From positions 1 through 64,000 of the forward strand of contig JANXDX010000019.1 in the NCBI GenBank assembly GCA_025058735.1: a stretch of DNA of 64,000 nt. The letters run 5' to 3'. This document shows, piece after piece, positions 1-7,750 of this stretch. Both the position numbers and the translations under genes were made by a program. Numbering within the stretch: position 1 is the stretch's first letter; every line of letters begins with the position of its first letter. The stretch comes from Archaeoglobaceae archaeon (GTDB lineage Archaea; Halobacteriota; Archaeoglobi; Archaeoglobales; Archaeoglobaceae). The notes under the pieces are model-generated. The model was not told where the DNA came from. It made no database searches and saw nothing but the letters and a program-made list of their open reading frames with translations.

Positions 1-875
1 GCATCTTGTGGACTTAGATTTTTAATGTATTGAAGATAAAGGCTCATCAGAAATGTGACGGCAAAAGTTGCAGAGTAGTTAAGAAGTGCTGCTATATTGG
101 ACATTGCAAAAACAGTGTTTTTACGGAACATTTTCACATCAAGCACAGGATCTTTCGTTCTGCTTTCAACGATTGCGAATATTATTATAGCTAAGAGTCC
201 AGTAAAAACGAGTAAAAAGCCAAGAGTTTCCGGAAGATTGGAAAAGCCAAAGATGAGTATGAATAGAGATATTGCATACATTGCAGAGCCAAATAAGTCA
301 AAACTCTCTCCTTTCGCTTCTGCCCATTCCTGTTTGACTTTTAAAATTGCGAAGATCGCAATGAAAGCTATGAGTAGGGGAAAGAGGAAAAGGGCTCTCC
401 AACCAAAGTGCTGAGTTATAAAGCCACCAAGAATTGGTCCCGAGGATAAACCAACGTAAACTGCAGAAGTATTTATTCCAATAACCTTCCCCCTTTCTTG
501 AGGAGGATAAGCTGATGTGAGCATTGCAACTCCTGTGCTTGCGATCATTGCAGAGCCAAGACCTTGGAGAAATCTGAAAAAGACTAATAAATCTCCTGAA
601 AATGCAAAGGCACAAAGCATAGATGAGACTGTAAATATGAGGAGACCGAGGATGAAAAGATTCCTCCTACCTTTTATATCCCCAAGCCTTCCCATTGGAA
701 CGAGAAACATCGCAGTCGAGAGCAAGAAAGCTGTAGTAATCCAAGCTAAAAAGATTGCGTCCAAAGCAAATTCTTTTTCGATGCTTGGTAATGCAAGATT
801 CACAGCAGAGCCCATAAAAGGTGTTAAGAAAGATGCAATTGTTGATGCGATGAGCACGAGCTTTTTCTGATCCAT
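1..875 (-). CDS. MFS drug-type exporter (DHA2/EmrB-QacA-like), partial
   Basis: The reading frame opens at an ATG (complement of 873-875) and stays open to the window edge, so the C-terminal half is missing. The protein begins MDQKKLVLIAS and is a run of hydrophobic helices. It shows the MFS motif A (GRLGDIKGRR, about residues 62-71) between helices 2 and 3, and the antiporter motif C (SSGPILGG, in helix 5), which marks proton-coupled drug exporters of the 14-helix DHA2 type. It would sit in the cytoplasmic membrane and export a small molecule in exchange for protons; the substrate cannot be read from sequence. A TATA-like element (tatttaaataaa) lies about 30 bases before the start and no Shine-Dalgarno site is visible, so the message is probably leaderless. 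Confidence 0.85.
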   Translation of the reverse strand, partial: MDQKKLVLIASTIASFLTPFMGSAVNLALPSIEKEFALDAIFLAWITTAFLLSTAMFLVPMGRLGDIKGRRNLFILGLLIFTVSSMLCAFAFSGDLLVFFRFLQGLGSAMIASTGVAMLTSAYPPQERGKVIGINTSAVYVGLSSGPILGGFITQHFGWRALFLFPLLIAFIAIFAILKVKQEWAEAKGESFDLFGSAMYAISLFILIFGFSNLPETLGFLLVFTGLLAIIIFAIVESRTKDPVLDVKMFRKNTVFAMSNIAALLNYSATFAVTFLMSLYLQYIKNLSPQD

Positions 876-2111
876 AGGCGTGATCGTAAAATTTATTTAA
901 ATACTTTTTTAAATTTATGCTCAGGAAAGTTCTTACTTTCTCAAACAATTCACTTCGTTGCAAAATTTCGCTGGTATAACTTCCACAGAGGAAGAATTGG
1001 AATCTCCCAAAGTTCCTATTTTATCTTCTTTAAAAATATTCTATATGCAAGCAATTAATAAAATACTTATATAGTGTAGTGTTTATCAAAGACCGGTAAG
1101 AGCATGGCAATGCTGTTAGTTTTTGAATTGGATTGTAAATCTTGAGAGATCTATAAATGAAAAAAAGCTTTTTTAGGTAAAAAAGTTTACAATAAAAGTG
1201 GTAGCTTTAAATTCAAAATTCTAAGCTATTTCGCCGAAACGCCTTATACAACTTTAGCTTAGTACAAGACTTATGAGGAGGGAACTACTTCGCCCCTGCA
1301 ATCGATCTCTTCAAAGGATGAGAAGAAATTAGCTCCTTTTGTCGAATTGAAATAAAAAGCAAAACTGGTTTTCAGAGCACTACAGAGTTTTAGTTGAAGT
1401 TATGGATAAAATAAGAGAGATGAGACAAGTTAAGTTTAGAATAAGGTGAAAAATGAGTTGAGTTATTTGGGCAGAGCAGTGGAGAAGAATTTGGTAGAGT
1501 ACATGTTGGAGGGAAGGGAAATGCAATAGTAATTGACCAAACTATGAACGACCGTTTCTTCTGCATAAGACAAATACTGACGACTTACCATCATTACCTT
1601 TATTGCAACCAAAATATGGATATGAAAAACTTAGCACAAAAAATACGCAATCCTCTTAATTCTCTTCTTTTCTCTCTTTTTAGCTTTTAAGATGATCAGA
1701 GAGATCTCATTGGAGTACCATTAGCTTTAATCATCATTCTTCTTGGATTTCTACTGCTTTTTCACAGAAAAATTTTTGGTGAAGAGTATGAGTTATATTT
1801 TGCTAAACTTTTCTGAAGCAAACTTTTACAGAAGATATTCAAGGCTAAAACAAGCTAATCTCGGTTTATAGCAATTCTTTTTCTTTTTGCAAGAAGTGTA
1901 AAAATAAAGGTAAAAGAACTCATCTGATAGTTAACTTAATCTTCTCAGTCTAATACGCTTTAAGTAAAGTTTAAAATTTTGATATGAAAATTGACGATAC
2001 TATAAGATGACTTTATGCAAAAAATTGGACTAAAAATTGCTTATTTTCACATCTAACCAGTATTTTCTCAAACGTCAAATTCTTATGTTTCTAACAAAAA
2101 TAACATATTAC
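876..2111. other. Gene-poor region with decayed coding fragments
   Basis: More than 1.2 kb without an intact gene. The first part holds the divergent upstream region of the exporter gene. From about 1270 to 1820 the plus strand carries short open stretches interrupted by stops and frame changes, for instance one ending near 1690 that reads GKGNAIVIDQTMNDRF, and a C-terminal membrane helix at 1703-1816. These look like remains of one or two genes, but I could not assign a family. No inverted repeats typical of an insertion sequence were recognised. Confidence 0.5.
1703..1816 (+). pseudogene. Fragment encoding a C-terminal membrane helix
   Basis: A 37-codon open stretch ending at TGA reads DLIGVPLALIIILLGFLLL, followed by a basic, then mixed tail ending in AKLF. 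It resembles the last transmembrane helix and cytoplasmic tail of a membrane protein. A stop codon lies five codons upstream in the same frame (1688-1690) and no start is available, so it is a remnant rather than a gene. The parent family is not recognisable. Confidence 0.3.
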
Positions 2112-2690
2112 TTAGGAAAAAAGCTTCTTTGCTATCTCAGCAACTCTTTTTCCGAGTATTTTTGCAACTTCCAAATCTATATCCTTTGGCTCTCCCGTTG
2201 ATGTTGCTCCGTAATAACTTCCAGCCTTAAAAAGCTCTTTCACTGGTGGAATGCCGACTACGATCATTCCGTGCCCAAGAAGTGGTAAAAGCATCGAGAG
2301 CAAAGTAGCTTCTTTACCACCATGCGGCATCTCATTTGAAGTGAAAACCGCTCCAATTTTTCCCTCCAATTTTCTCTCCATCCAAAGCCTTCCAGTCATG
2401 TCGATGAACTGCTTCATCTGTGCAGACATCACTCCAAACCTTGTAGGAGCGCCAAAGATTATGGCATCGTAATTTGCAAGTTCTTCAGGCTTCGCAATTT
2501 CAAATTTCTCAAGCTCATCTTTAACTTTCAAATAGTTTGCATTTCTCTCAAGAATCTCTTTCGGAACCGTCTCTGGGACTCTTTTTATCTTTACTTCTAC
2601 TCCTACTTCTTTCGCACCATCAGCAATTGCTTTGGCGAGTTTCATCACGTTTCCAGTTATAGAATGGAATACGACAAGAACTTTTACCAT
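2112..2690 (-). CDS. wrbA: WrbA-family flavodoxin-like NAD(P)H:quinone oxidoreductase
   Basis: At 192 residues this has the usual WrbA length. The N-terminal phosphate-binding loop of flavodoxins (SITGNVMK, residues 10-17), GAPTRFG (80-86) and the SNEMPHGG stretch (118-125, equivalent to the family's S-x-x-x-HGG) are all present. WrbA proteins bind FMN and reduce quinones by two electrons with NAD(P)H, which avoids semiquinone radicals; in anaerobic archaea they are thought to protect against oxidative stress. The start overlaps the end of the upstream acetyltransferase-like gene by 7 bases, so the two are probably co-translated. Confidence 0.9.
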   Translation of the reverse strand: MVKVLVVFHSITGNVMKLAKAIADGAKEVGVEVKIKRVPETVPKEILERNANYLKVKDELEKFEIAKPEELANYDAIIFGAPTRFGVMSAQMKQFIDMTGRLWMERKLEGKIGAVFTSNEMPHGGKEATLLSMLLPLLGHGMIVVGIPPVKELFKAGSYYGATSTGEPKDIDLEVAKILGKRVAEIAKKLFS

Positions 2691-3208
2691 TTTTTCACCT
2701 CTTTTAATTCGTATCTGACGATGAATCCATCGTCGATTTCTCTGTAATTAACTACTTTAGCATTTGCTTCAACCGCCAGATCTTCGAAGTAGTCAAAAAC
2801 TCCACAACTCACGCAAAATGGTCCAGACATTTTTACAACTGCACTTTCATCGCTAATTTCCACTATTTCTGCTTTTGCTTCAGGAGAGCGATATTTGTTG
2901 AACTTATCTACAGCTTCCTTAAAAAAAAGCTTTTTTGTGAACTCAACTTCTCTCTCGAAACCATGTTTTTCGATCCACTTTTTGATATAGGGGCAAGAGA
3001 TCCTTATCTTCTCAAATTTCTTCGCAAACTCAAGCGCATTTTTAACTATTATAGAAGCGTAACCTTTTCCCTCTTCACCTTTCTCAACATGAGTTGATAC
3101 AAGCTCTATTTCCTTCTCCCTTGCAACGAAATCTACACGAGAGAGCTTTTTACTATTTTCATACAATACAAAAGAACCTTCTATCATCGTTTCCATAGAA
3201 AAAGTCAT
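2684..3208 (-). CDS. GNAT-fold (COG2388-like) protein fused to a cysteine-containing C-terminal domain
   Basis: Residues about 8-95 look like the minimal GNAT family of YidJ type: the core THVEKGEEGKGYASIIV matches the acetyl-CoA-binding loop region, and CPYIKKWIEKHGF matches the conserved C-P-F-x-x-x-Y/W-I-x-x-H end. After it comes a domain of about 70 residues (105-174) with the motif GPFCVSCGVFDYFEDL, which I do not recognise; the CxxC pair could bind a metal or be redox-active. Several start codons are possible (residues 1, 5 and 8). The gene overlaps wrbA by 7 bases, suggesting a joint role, perhaps in stress defence, but the substrate is unknown. Confidence 0.7.
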   Translation of the reverse strand: MTFSMETMIEGSFVLYENSKKLSRVDFVAREKEIELVSTHVEKGEEGKGYASIIVKNALEFAKKFEKIRISCPYIKKWIEKHGFEREVEFTKKLFFKEAVDKFNKYRSPEAKAEIVEISDESAVVKMSGPFCVSCGVFDYFEDLAVEANAKVVNYREIDDGFIVRYELKEVKKW

Positions 3209-3749
3209 CTGCTAAGATTAAAATTCTTTGCAGTTTTTACAAAAAATGTGAAAAAGATTTTTATTTCGATTAAGATATTTTCAGTTAACTTTAAACTACA
3301 GTCAAAGAATCTGGTGACGTGAACGAAGATCTTTCTGGTTTCTGAGTCTATTGAACCGATAATTGTGAACTTCTGTATAGAATAGAAGTCTTAGCAGATG
3401 AAATGCAAGTGTAACTAAAAATTGCATAGCAATTGAAATTCGTCAAACAATAAGACTGATCGTTTTGATATGCAAAGTGACTGAAAAGCTCTGGAGCTGT
3501 GAGGAGATCGGCTGGAAAGTTAAGAACTGTAAAATACAGCTGTTTAAGACTAAACGGCTAATTGAAGAAATTAGATTCACAATTCTTAAGCCAAAAGTAG
3601 ATCCGTGAACCCAGAAGTGAATTGAGTTGTGAACAAGTTGTGTTTATCAAAATAGTTTAATTTTTATATTTAGTCAAACGATCAATCTCATAAACCTAAC
3701 TCTGAGCTGATTGACAATTCTAACACCTTTGAACTTTATTTCACTACCT
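3209..3749. other. Intergenic region, decayed
   Basis: No intact gene. An open stretch of 68 codons lies on the plus strand at 3402-3608 (contains VTEKLWSCEEIGWKVKNC and ends LKPKVDP) but has no start codon at its beginning and no recognisable family. The segment next to 3208 is the AT-rich upstream region of the acetyltransferase-like gene. Confidence 0.4.
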
Positions 3750-4138
3750 TTAAGTTTTTAGCTCTTCTAGATTCTTTAATGCTAAAAGTCTTCTAACAGT
3801 TTCTTTGCTCGTATAAGCGATCAATGATAGATTCGTAACTTCGCCCTTTAAGAGTCCCTTTTGTTCTCTGCAACAACACCAGCTTTGAGCCACTTTTCTT
3901 CATCATCATTCAATTCATCTTCTCGTTTTTAATCTTTATATCTTTGCACAGCGAGCAAGAATAAAAGCTCTTCCCCATCACCTGTTGCAAGTATCAAAAT
4001 TTTGAATGCATCAAAAGAAGTTACGGCACAATCGTTATTCATATCTGCTGTAAAATTCGGCTGAACCTTACCAACAGTCATCTTCAAAGCAATCAATGCA
4101 TCTACACTTGCAATCTTACCACCTGAATTACAATCTCC
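3750..4138 (-). pseudogene. Remnant of a dockerin-domain protein
   Basis: On the minus strand, 4138 down to 3932 reads GDCNSGGKIASVDALIALK, then TADMNNDCAVTSFDAFKIL. This is the duplicated calcium-binding dockerin pattern (D-x-N-x-D-G-x-x-T-S-x-D-A-L, twice) known from Archaeoglobus and other archaea, here with several calcium ligands replaced. An in-frame TGA sits immediately before the first repeat (4139-4141) and a TAA follows at 3929-3931. Reading continues in the same frame through REDELNDDEEKWLKAGVVAE to another stop, then in a shifted frame to 3750. No start codon or signal peptide is left, so this is a broken gene. Confidence 0.6.
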
Positions 4139-4311
4139 TCATTGCACTAAAGATTGAAATTAATAAAAAAGTCTGCAGCAGATAAGAAGATACAGACCAT
4201 TAAGTTATTGGATTTTAGTAATCAAAATGCATAGTTTTTTACAAAACTGCAGTAAAGACAGTGTTCATCACATGTACGAGAGTATGTATTGTAAATATAA
4301 AAAATAATATT

Positions 4312-4584
4312 TTAAAATTTATTTATTTTTTTCGATAAAATCAATCCTCTTAAAATTAAAAACCATCCAGCGATCACAAGAAGGGTTCCGAAAACAACAA
4401 CTTTTAAAGCTAGATCTTTACTTTTCAGAGAAAGAAATATTCCAGAGGATATCACCATGTAACCGATAGTTTTTATTGCTATACCGGAAAGAACTCTAAG
4501 TTTGAGAAGCATGATAATTATTTCTTTCCTTTTCACAACAGAGCTAGTTTTCAGAAAATTTAAGCGATCAGTTTTAAAATTCAT
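4312..4584 (-). CDS. Small membrane protein, function unknown
   Basis: The frame allows 90 residues, but the TATA-like tract (ttttatattttt) lies too close to the first ATG for a leaderless start there. A start at residue 25 (MLLKLRVLSGI, position 4512) or a nearby GTG is more likely, giving about 66 residues. Two hydrophobic segments (GIAIKTIGYMVISSGIFL and VVVFGTLLVIAGWFLILRGL) would form a helical hairpin in the membrane, followed by a basic tail. No family recognised. It stands alone, divergent from the metallo-beta-lactamase gene. Confidence 0.5.
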   Translation of the reverse strand: MNFKTDRLNFLKTSSVVKRKEIIIMLLKLRVLSGIAIKTIGYMVISSGIFLSLKSKDLALKVVVFGTLLVIAGWFLILRGLILSKKINKF

Positions 4585-4661
4585 ACAAAAATATAAAATT
4601 ATTTTTAATTATACTTTATTCAAATGAAAAATAAAAAATAAATGTTTGAAAAGATCAGATC

Positions 4662-5438
4662 ATGCGAATCTACATACTTTCAGACAACAAAATTGTAAGC
4701 CCAAGGCCGAGAGGTTTGAAAGCTGAGTGGGGTCTTTCAATATACTTGGACTTAGATGAGCCGATCCTTTTAGATTGTTCACAAAGCGATTCTGCTTTTA
4801 ACAACATGAAAGTTTTGAAGCTGAAAGAACCAAAGAAGATCGTTTTAAGCCATGGACACTACGATCATACAGGCGGTCTGAAGAACTTTCTAGGAAAGGG
4901 AGTTCAAATCTATGCTCACTCAAATGCCTTCTTTCCGAGAACTTTTAAAGGTGAAGAAGTCGGAATACCTTACAGCAAGGAGGAAATTGAAAATTTTTCT
5001 AAAATAAACGTAATTTCTGAACCTTTTAAAATTCAGAAGAATGTATGGATACTTGGAGAAATACCTAGAACGCATGAAGAAGCTTTACTTGAAGATTCTT
5101 TTATGATGGGAAAGCCAGATCGAATTCTGGACGATACTTCGATAGTAGTAAAGACAGAAAAAGGTCTAGTTTTAGTCTTAGGCTGCTGCCATTCTGGATT
5201 TAGAAACACAGTAAAATACGCTGAAGAGGTTCTGAACGATGAAGTCAGATTTATAGTTGGAGGAACACATCTGATAGCCTTTAAAGATCTGAGAGAGATT
5301 TTGGAGTGGATAGAAAAGAAGGAGTTTGAATTGGTTGCACCTTGTCACTGCACTGGAATGTTGAACGAATTCTTACTCAAACAAAGACTTGGAGAAAATT
5401 GCTTGATCGTTGGTAGTGGAAGTAAGATAGAAATATAG
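4662..5438 (+). CDS. MBL-fold metallohydrolase, COG1237 (RFAP-synthase-related)
   Basis: The protein carries the metallo-beta-lactamase zinc motif HGHYDH (residues 64-69), a later GCCHSG, GGTHL and a C-terminal APCHCTG, in the order of the COG1237 group. This group is often named 7,8-dihydropterin-6-methyl-4-(beta-D-ribofuranosyl)-aminobenzene-5'-phosphate synthase, after early work on tetrahydromethanopterin synthesis; the true reaction of most members is unproven. The length (258 residues) fits. A role in pterin cofactor metabolism would suit an organism that carries mtd elsewhere in this window, but is inference. It converges with the tRNA-Thr gene one base downstream. Confidence 0.8.
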   Translation: MRIYILSDNKIVSPRPRGLKAEWGLSIYLDLDEPILLDCSQSDSAFNNMKVLKLKEPKKIVLSHGHYDHTGGLKNFLGKGVQIYAHSNAFFPRTFKGEEVGIPYSKEEIENFSKINVISEPFKIQKNVWILGEIPRTHEEALLEDSFMMGKPDRILDDTSIVVKTEKGLVLVLGCCHSGFRNTVKYAEEVLNDEVRFIVGGTHLIAFKDLREILEWIEKKEFELVAPCHCTGMLNEFLLKQRLGENCLIVGSGSKIEI

Positions 5439-5439
5439 A

Positions 5440-5512
5440 AGCCACGGCCGGGGATTGAACCCGGGACCTTTGCCTTACCAAGGCAACGCTCTCCCAGCTG
5501 AGCCACCGTGGC
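5440..5512 (-). tRNA. tRNA-Thr (anticodon GGU)
   Basis: The minus strand folds into a complete 73-base cloverleaf: acceptor GCCACGG/CCGTGGC, D arm with GCTC/GAGC, anticodon stem TTGCC/GGCAA closing the loop TTGGTAA, and T arm CCGGG-TTCAATC-CCCGG. The anticodon GGT reads threonine codon ACC (and ACU by wobble). The discriminator base is U, usual for archaeal tRNA-Thr, and no CCA is encoded. There is no intron. A promoter lies 24-37 bases upstream. Confidence 0.97.
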
Positions 5513-5535
5513 TCAATTGGTTTTAGTATTTAGAA

Positions 5536-5549
5536 ATATATCACTTTCG
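5536..5549 (-). promoter_or_regulatory. BRE/TATA promoter of tRNA-Thr
   Basis: On the minus strand the sequence CGAAAG (BRE-like) is followed by TGATATAT, centred about 28 bases before the tRNA 5' end. This matches the archaeal spacing of about 25 bases between TATA box and transcription start. Confidence 0.7.
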
Positions 5550-5671
5550 TTTAAAAATTTAATAAATATATATATAAATAAGCAATAAAATAAGCGCTTG
5601 AGATTTAATTTAATCATCAATTATGCGAAAAGTTTATATGCAATGATAAATAGTTTAATTTAGGTGATGAT

Positions 5672-5977
5672 GTGGATTTGAAGAATGTACTAACAGTAGC
5701 TCTAAAGTTCGATAGGAAAAATTACAGGTTTGAGGAAGACGGATGTATCTTCATCGTTGAAGGTAAAAAACATTTCAAAGTAAAGTTTAACGAAAGAAAT
5801 TTTGACATAGAAGTACTTTTAGATGAGACTTGTAGAAAAATGGAGTGCAAAGATTTAAGTTCATTGGTAAAAATCGGTGTCGTCAGTTTAAACGCTCTGA
5901 TGGCCGCAGCTTATCTTATCCACGGCTATGATGCGGCGTTGAAAGTTAAGAGAAACAGTAAAATTGTAACAGCTTAA
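5672..5977 (+). CDS. Hypothetical protein, 101 residues
   Basis: The start is a GTG: the two ATG codons just upstream are out of this frame (one meets a stop after three codons), and a GGTGAT Shine-Dalgarno-like site sits a few bases before it. The first 60 residues are polar with beta-strand character (CIFIVEGKKHFKVKFNERNF), followed by a more hydrophobic helical end (VSLNALMAAAYLIHGYDAAL). No known domain recognised. It ends one base before the convergent ribB gene. Confidence 0.65.
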   Translation: MDLKNVLTVALKFDRKNYRFEEDGCIFIVEGKKHFKVKFNERNFDIEVLLDETCRKMECKDLSSLVKIGVVSLNALMAAAYLIHGYDAALKVKRNSKIVTA

Positions 5978-5978
5978 A

Positions 5979-6686
5979 CTAAACAAAAATTTCTCCAAAC
6001 TCTTTAAACTCCTTATACTTTTCAACTATTGTTTTTCCATCAACAAAGGGAATATCGTTTTCTTCAGCATATTTTATTGCCTTCTCCTTTGATAGAGCTC
6101 TTCCAGTTTCAGAATCAAGCATCTCACATATAGCTACTGCAGGAGCTATTCCAACGATTTCAGCCAAAGCTATGCTTAGCTCTGTTTGTCCAACTCTTTC
6201 ATAAACTAAGTTATCTGCTGCCCTAAGTAAAGCTACGTGTCCTGGACTCCTAAACTCACTACCGAAATCGAAATAACCGTTCAACATTACAGCGTCTACA
6301 GCTTCTCCTATTCTTTTTATAGTCAAAGCTCTATCTCTGTCAGTTATTCCAGTGAAGGTTTTTCTATGGTTAACCCATATAGAAAAAGAGCTTCTTGAAT
6401 CGTACTTTACATCGTTCGCTTGAGAAACTGTTTTCAAAGATGGAATTTTTTCACTTGCAACTCTTAAGATGTCGTGCATAAATGGTAAGCCCAGCTTTTT
6501 CGCAGCTATTGGATGGATCGCTACACATATCAATCCACCACCTTCAATTCTCATCTTAGCTATATCCTTTGGTTTTACGTGAATTGCTGGAATTGCAAAA
6601 TCTGTCTCTCCTTCTCTTTCATCGAAGTCGTATATCAAAATAAAATCTCCCTTTCTAAACCTCAAAAGTGCATCTTCAATGCTCAT
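5979..6686 (-). CDS. ribB: 3,4-dihydroxy-2-butanone-4-phosphate synthase
   Basis: RibB converts ribulose 5-phosphate to 3,4-dihydroxy-2-butanone 4-phosphate and formate, supplying the four-carbon unit of riboflavin. The metal/substrate loop REGETD (residues 24-29), EGGGLICVAI, the TGITDRDRALTIK stretch and RSPGHV-like FRSPGHVALLR are all present, and 235 residues is normal for the archaeal monofunctional enzyme. Its ATG overlaps the stop of the riboflavin kinase gene by 4 bases (6683-6686), so the two riboflavin/FMN genes are translated together. Confidence 0.95.
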   Translation of the reverse strand: MSIEDALLRFRKGDFILIYDFDEREGETDFAIPAIHVKPKDIAKMRIEGGGLICVAIHPIAAKKLGLPFMHDILRVASEKIPSLKTVSQANDVKYDSRSSFSIWVNHRKTFTGITDRDRALTIKRIGEAVDAVMLNGYFDFGSEFRSPGHVALLRAADNLVYERVGQTELSIALAEIVGIAPAVAICEMLDSETGRALSKEKAIKYAEENDIPFVDGKTIVEKYKEFKEFGEIFV

Positions 6687-7330
6687 AAGAACACCTCCAG
6701 TTCAACTATATCTCCATCTTTTAAATTTAAGACGTCTCTTAACTTGTAAGCAGAGATAACTTCGACTACATCCGAAGGATAGTGCGTTCTTTTTGGAATA
6801 ACTACTGCACAGTCTATGTTCCTAATTTTACATTTAAAAACCTTGACATCTCCAAAACTTCTTTCAGCAGTTTTAAATCCCTCTACAATTATGCTTTCTC
6901 CCTCATCAAGCTTTTTTTTCAAAAGCATATGTTCCTTCAAAACTTTCAAGTTTAAAGTTCCCGGATAAGGATCAAAGCCCAACTTTTCTATAAACTGCTT
7001 TCTATAACCTTCAAGTGAAACGTAGTATCTTCCTTCTCCAAATCCGCTGAAAACTTTTCCGCAAAGCTTTACACTGCTGAAATCTTCAAAAATTTTTTTA
7101 TAATCGAGGTATTCTTTGTACAGAATTTGAACACCTTTTTCAGTTACAACTACGAACTGTCCATCTTTTGTCAAAATTCTCTCAATTAGTCCTTTTTCTT
7201 CCAATTCTTTAAGTTTTCTAGCTGCAGTTTGAAAACTTTGATTTATTTTTTCTGCAAGTTCCTTTGCAGAGATTTTTACTGCCTTCTTTGTAGCGTTCAT
7301 CATTGCCAAAACTTTCAGTACTTCTAGCAT
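6683..7330 (-). CDS. ribK: CTP-dependent riboflavin kinase with N-terminal winged helix
   Basis: The C-terminal domain (about residues 88-215) is the DUF120/RibK fold that phosphorylates riboflavin to FMN with CTP: GKVFSGFGEGRYYVSL, GFDPYPGTLNLKV and VVIPKRTHYPSDVVEVI are characteristic. The first 80 residues form a winged helix-turn-helix (SAKELAEKINQSFQTAARKL). Such fusions are common in euryarchaea, and in some the protein also acts as a transcription regulator (RbkR) of riboflavin genes; that role is inference here. It is the first gene of the ribK-ribB unit. Confidence 0.93.
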   Translation of the reverse strand: MLEVLKVLAMMNATKKAVKISAKELAEKINQSFQTAARKLKELEEKGLIERILTKDGQFVVVTEKGVQILYKEYLDYKKIFEDFSSVKLCGKVFSGFGEGRYYVSLEGYRKQFIEKLGFDPYPGTLNLKVLKEHMLLKKKLDEGESIIVEGFKTAERSFGDVKVFKCKIRNIDCAVVIPKRTHYPSDVVEVISAYKLRDVLNLKDGDIVELEVFL

Positions 7331-7401
7331 CTCAATGTTGAGAAGCTTCTCAGAATATAAGAATATCGAAATTTAGATAAGCTAAAGTTGCTACTGTCCA
7401 T

Positions 7402-7671
7402 ATGAAATTTAAAGTCGTAAGGATTGAGATGAAAGAAGAAAGTGAAGTAACTATATTTTTGAAAAAAGTCGGTTCAAAAGTTTCCACGATCCCTCAACCA
7501 GATATAAGAAATCCTTTAAGTTTTATAGAGTTTGGGATAAAGTTGAGTGAGGAGGCTGTTAAAAAGTTTGAAAGTTACGACGCTATAATAACTATGAACT
7601 TTGAAGATTACGCCGCAAAAGATTTAAAAGTTGGAGACGTTGTTGAAGTGGAAATAAAAATTTCTGAATAA
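7402..7671 (+). CDS. Hypothetical protein, 89 residues
   Basis: A small acidic, mostly beta-type protein beginning MKFKVVRIEMKEESEV and ending with LKVGDVVEVEIKI, which resembles the closing strand of a small barrel. I do not recognise the family. The gene stands alone between the divergent ribK and downstream aglB and has good coding character for this genome (lysine/glutamate-rich, no rare interruptions). The TATA-like aatttagataa about 25-30 bases upstream suggests a leaderless message. Confidence 0.65.
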   Translation: MKFKVVRIEMKEESEVTIFLKKVGSKVSTIPQPDIRNPLSFIEFGIKLSEEAVKKFESYDAIITMNFEDYAAKDLKVGDVVEVEIKISE

Positions 7672-7750
7672 AATAAATAATTAATATTTTATTATATTAT
7701 ATTTTTATCTTTTTAATTAAAGATTTAAATCCCTTAAACTTCCATTGAAC

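Noticed and set aside
97-870. Plus-strand open frames at the left end
   Set aside because: They are antisense to the MFS exporter gene, whose frame is open throughout and shows transporter motifs.
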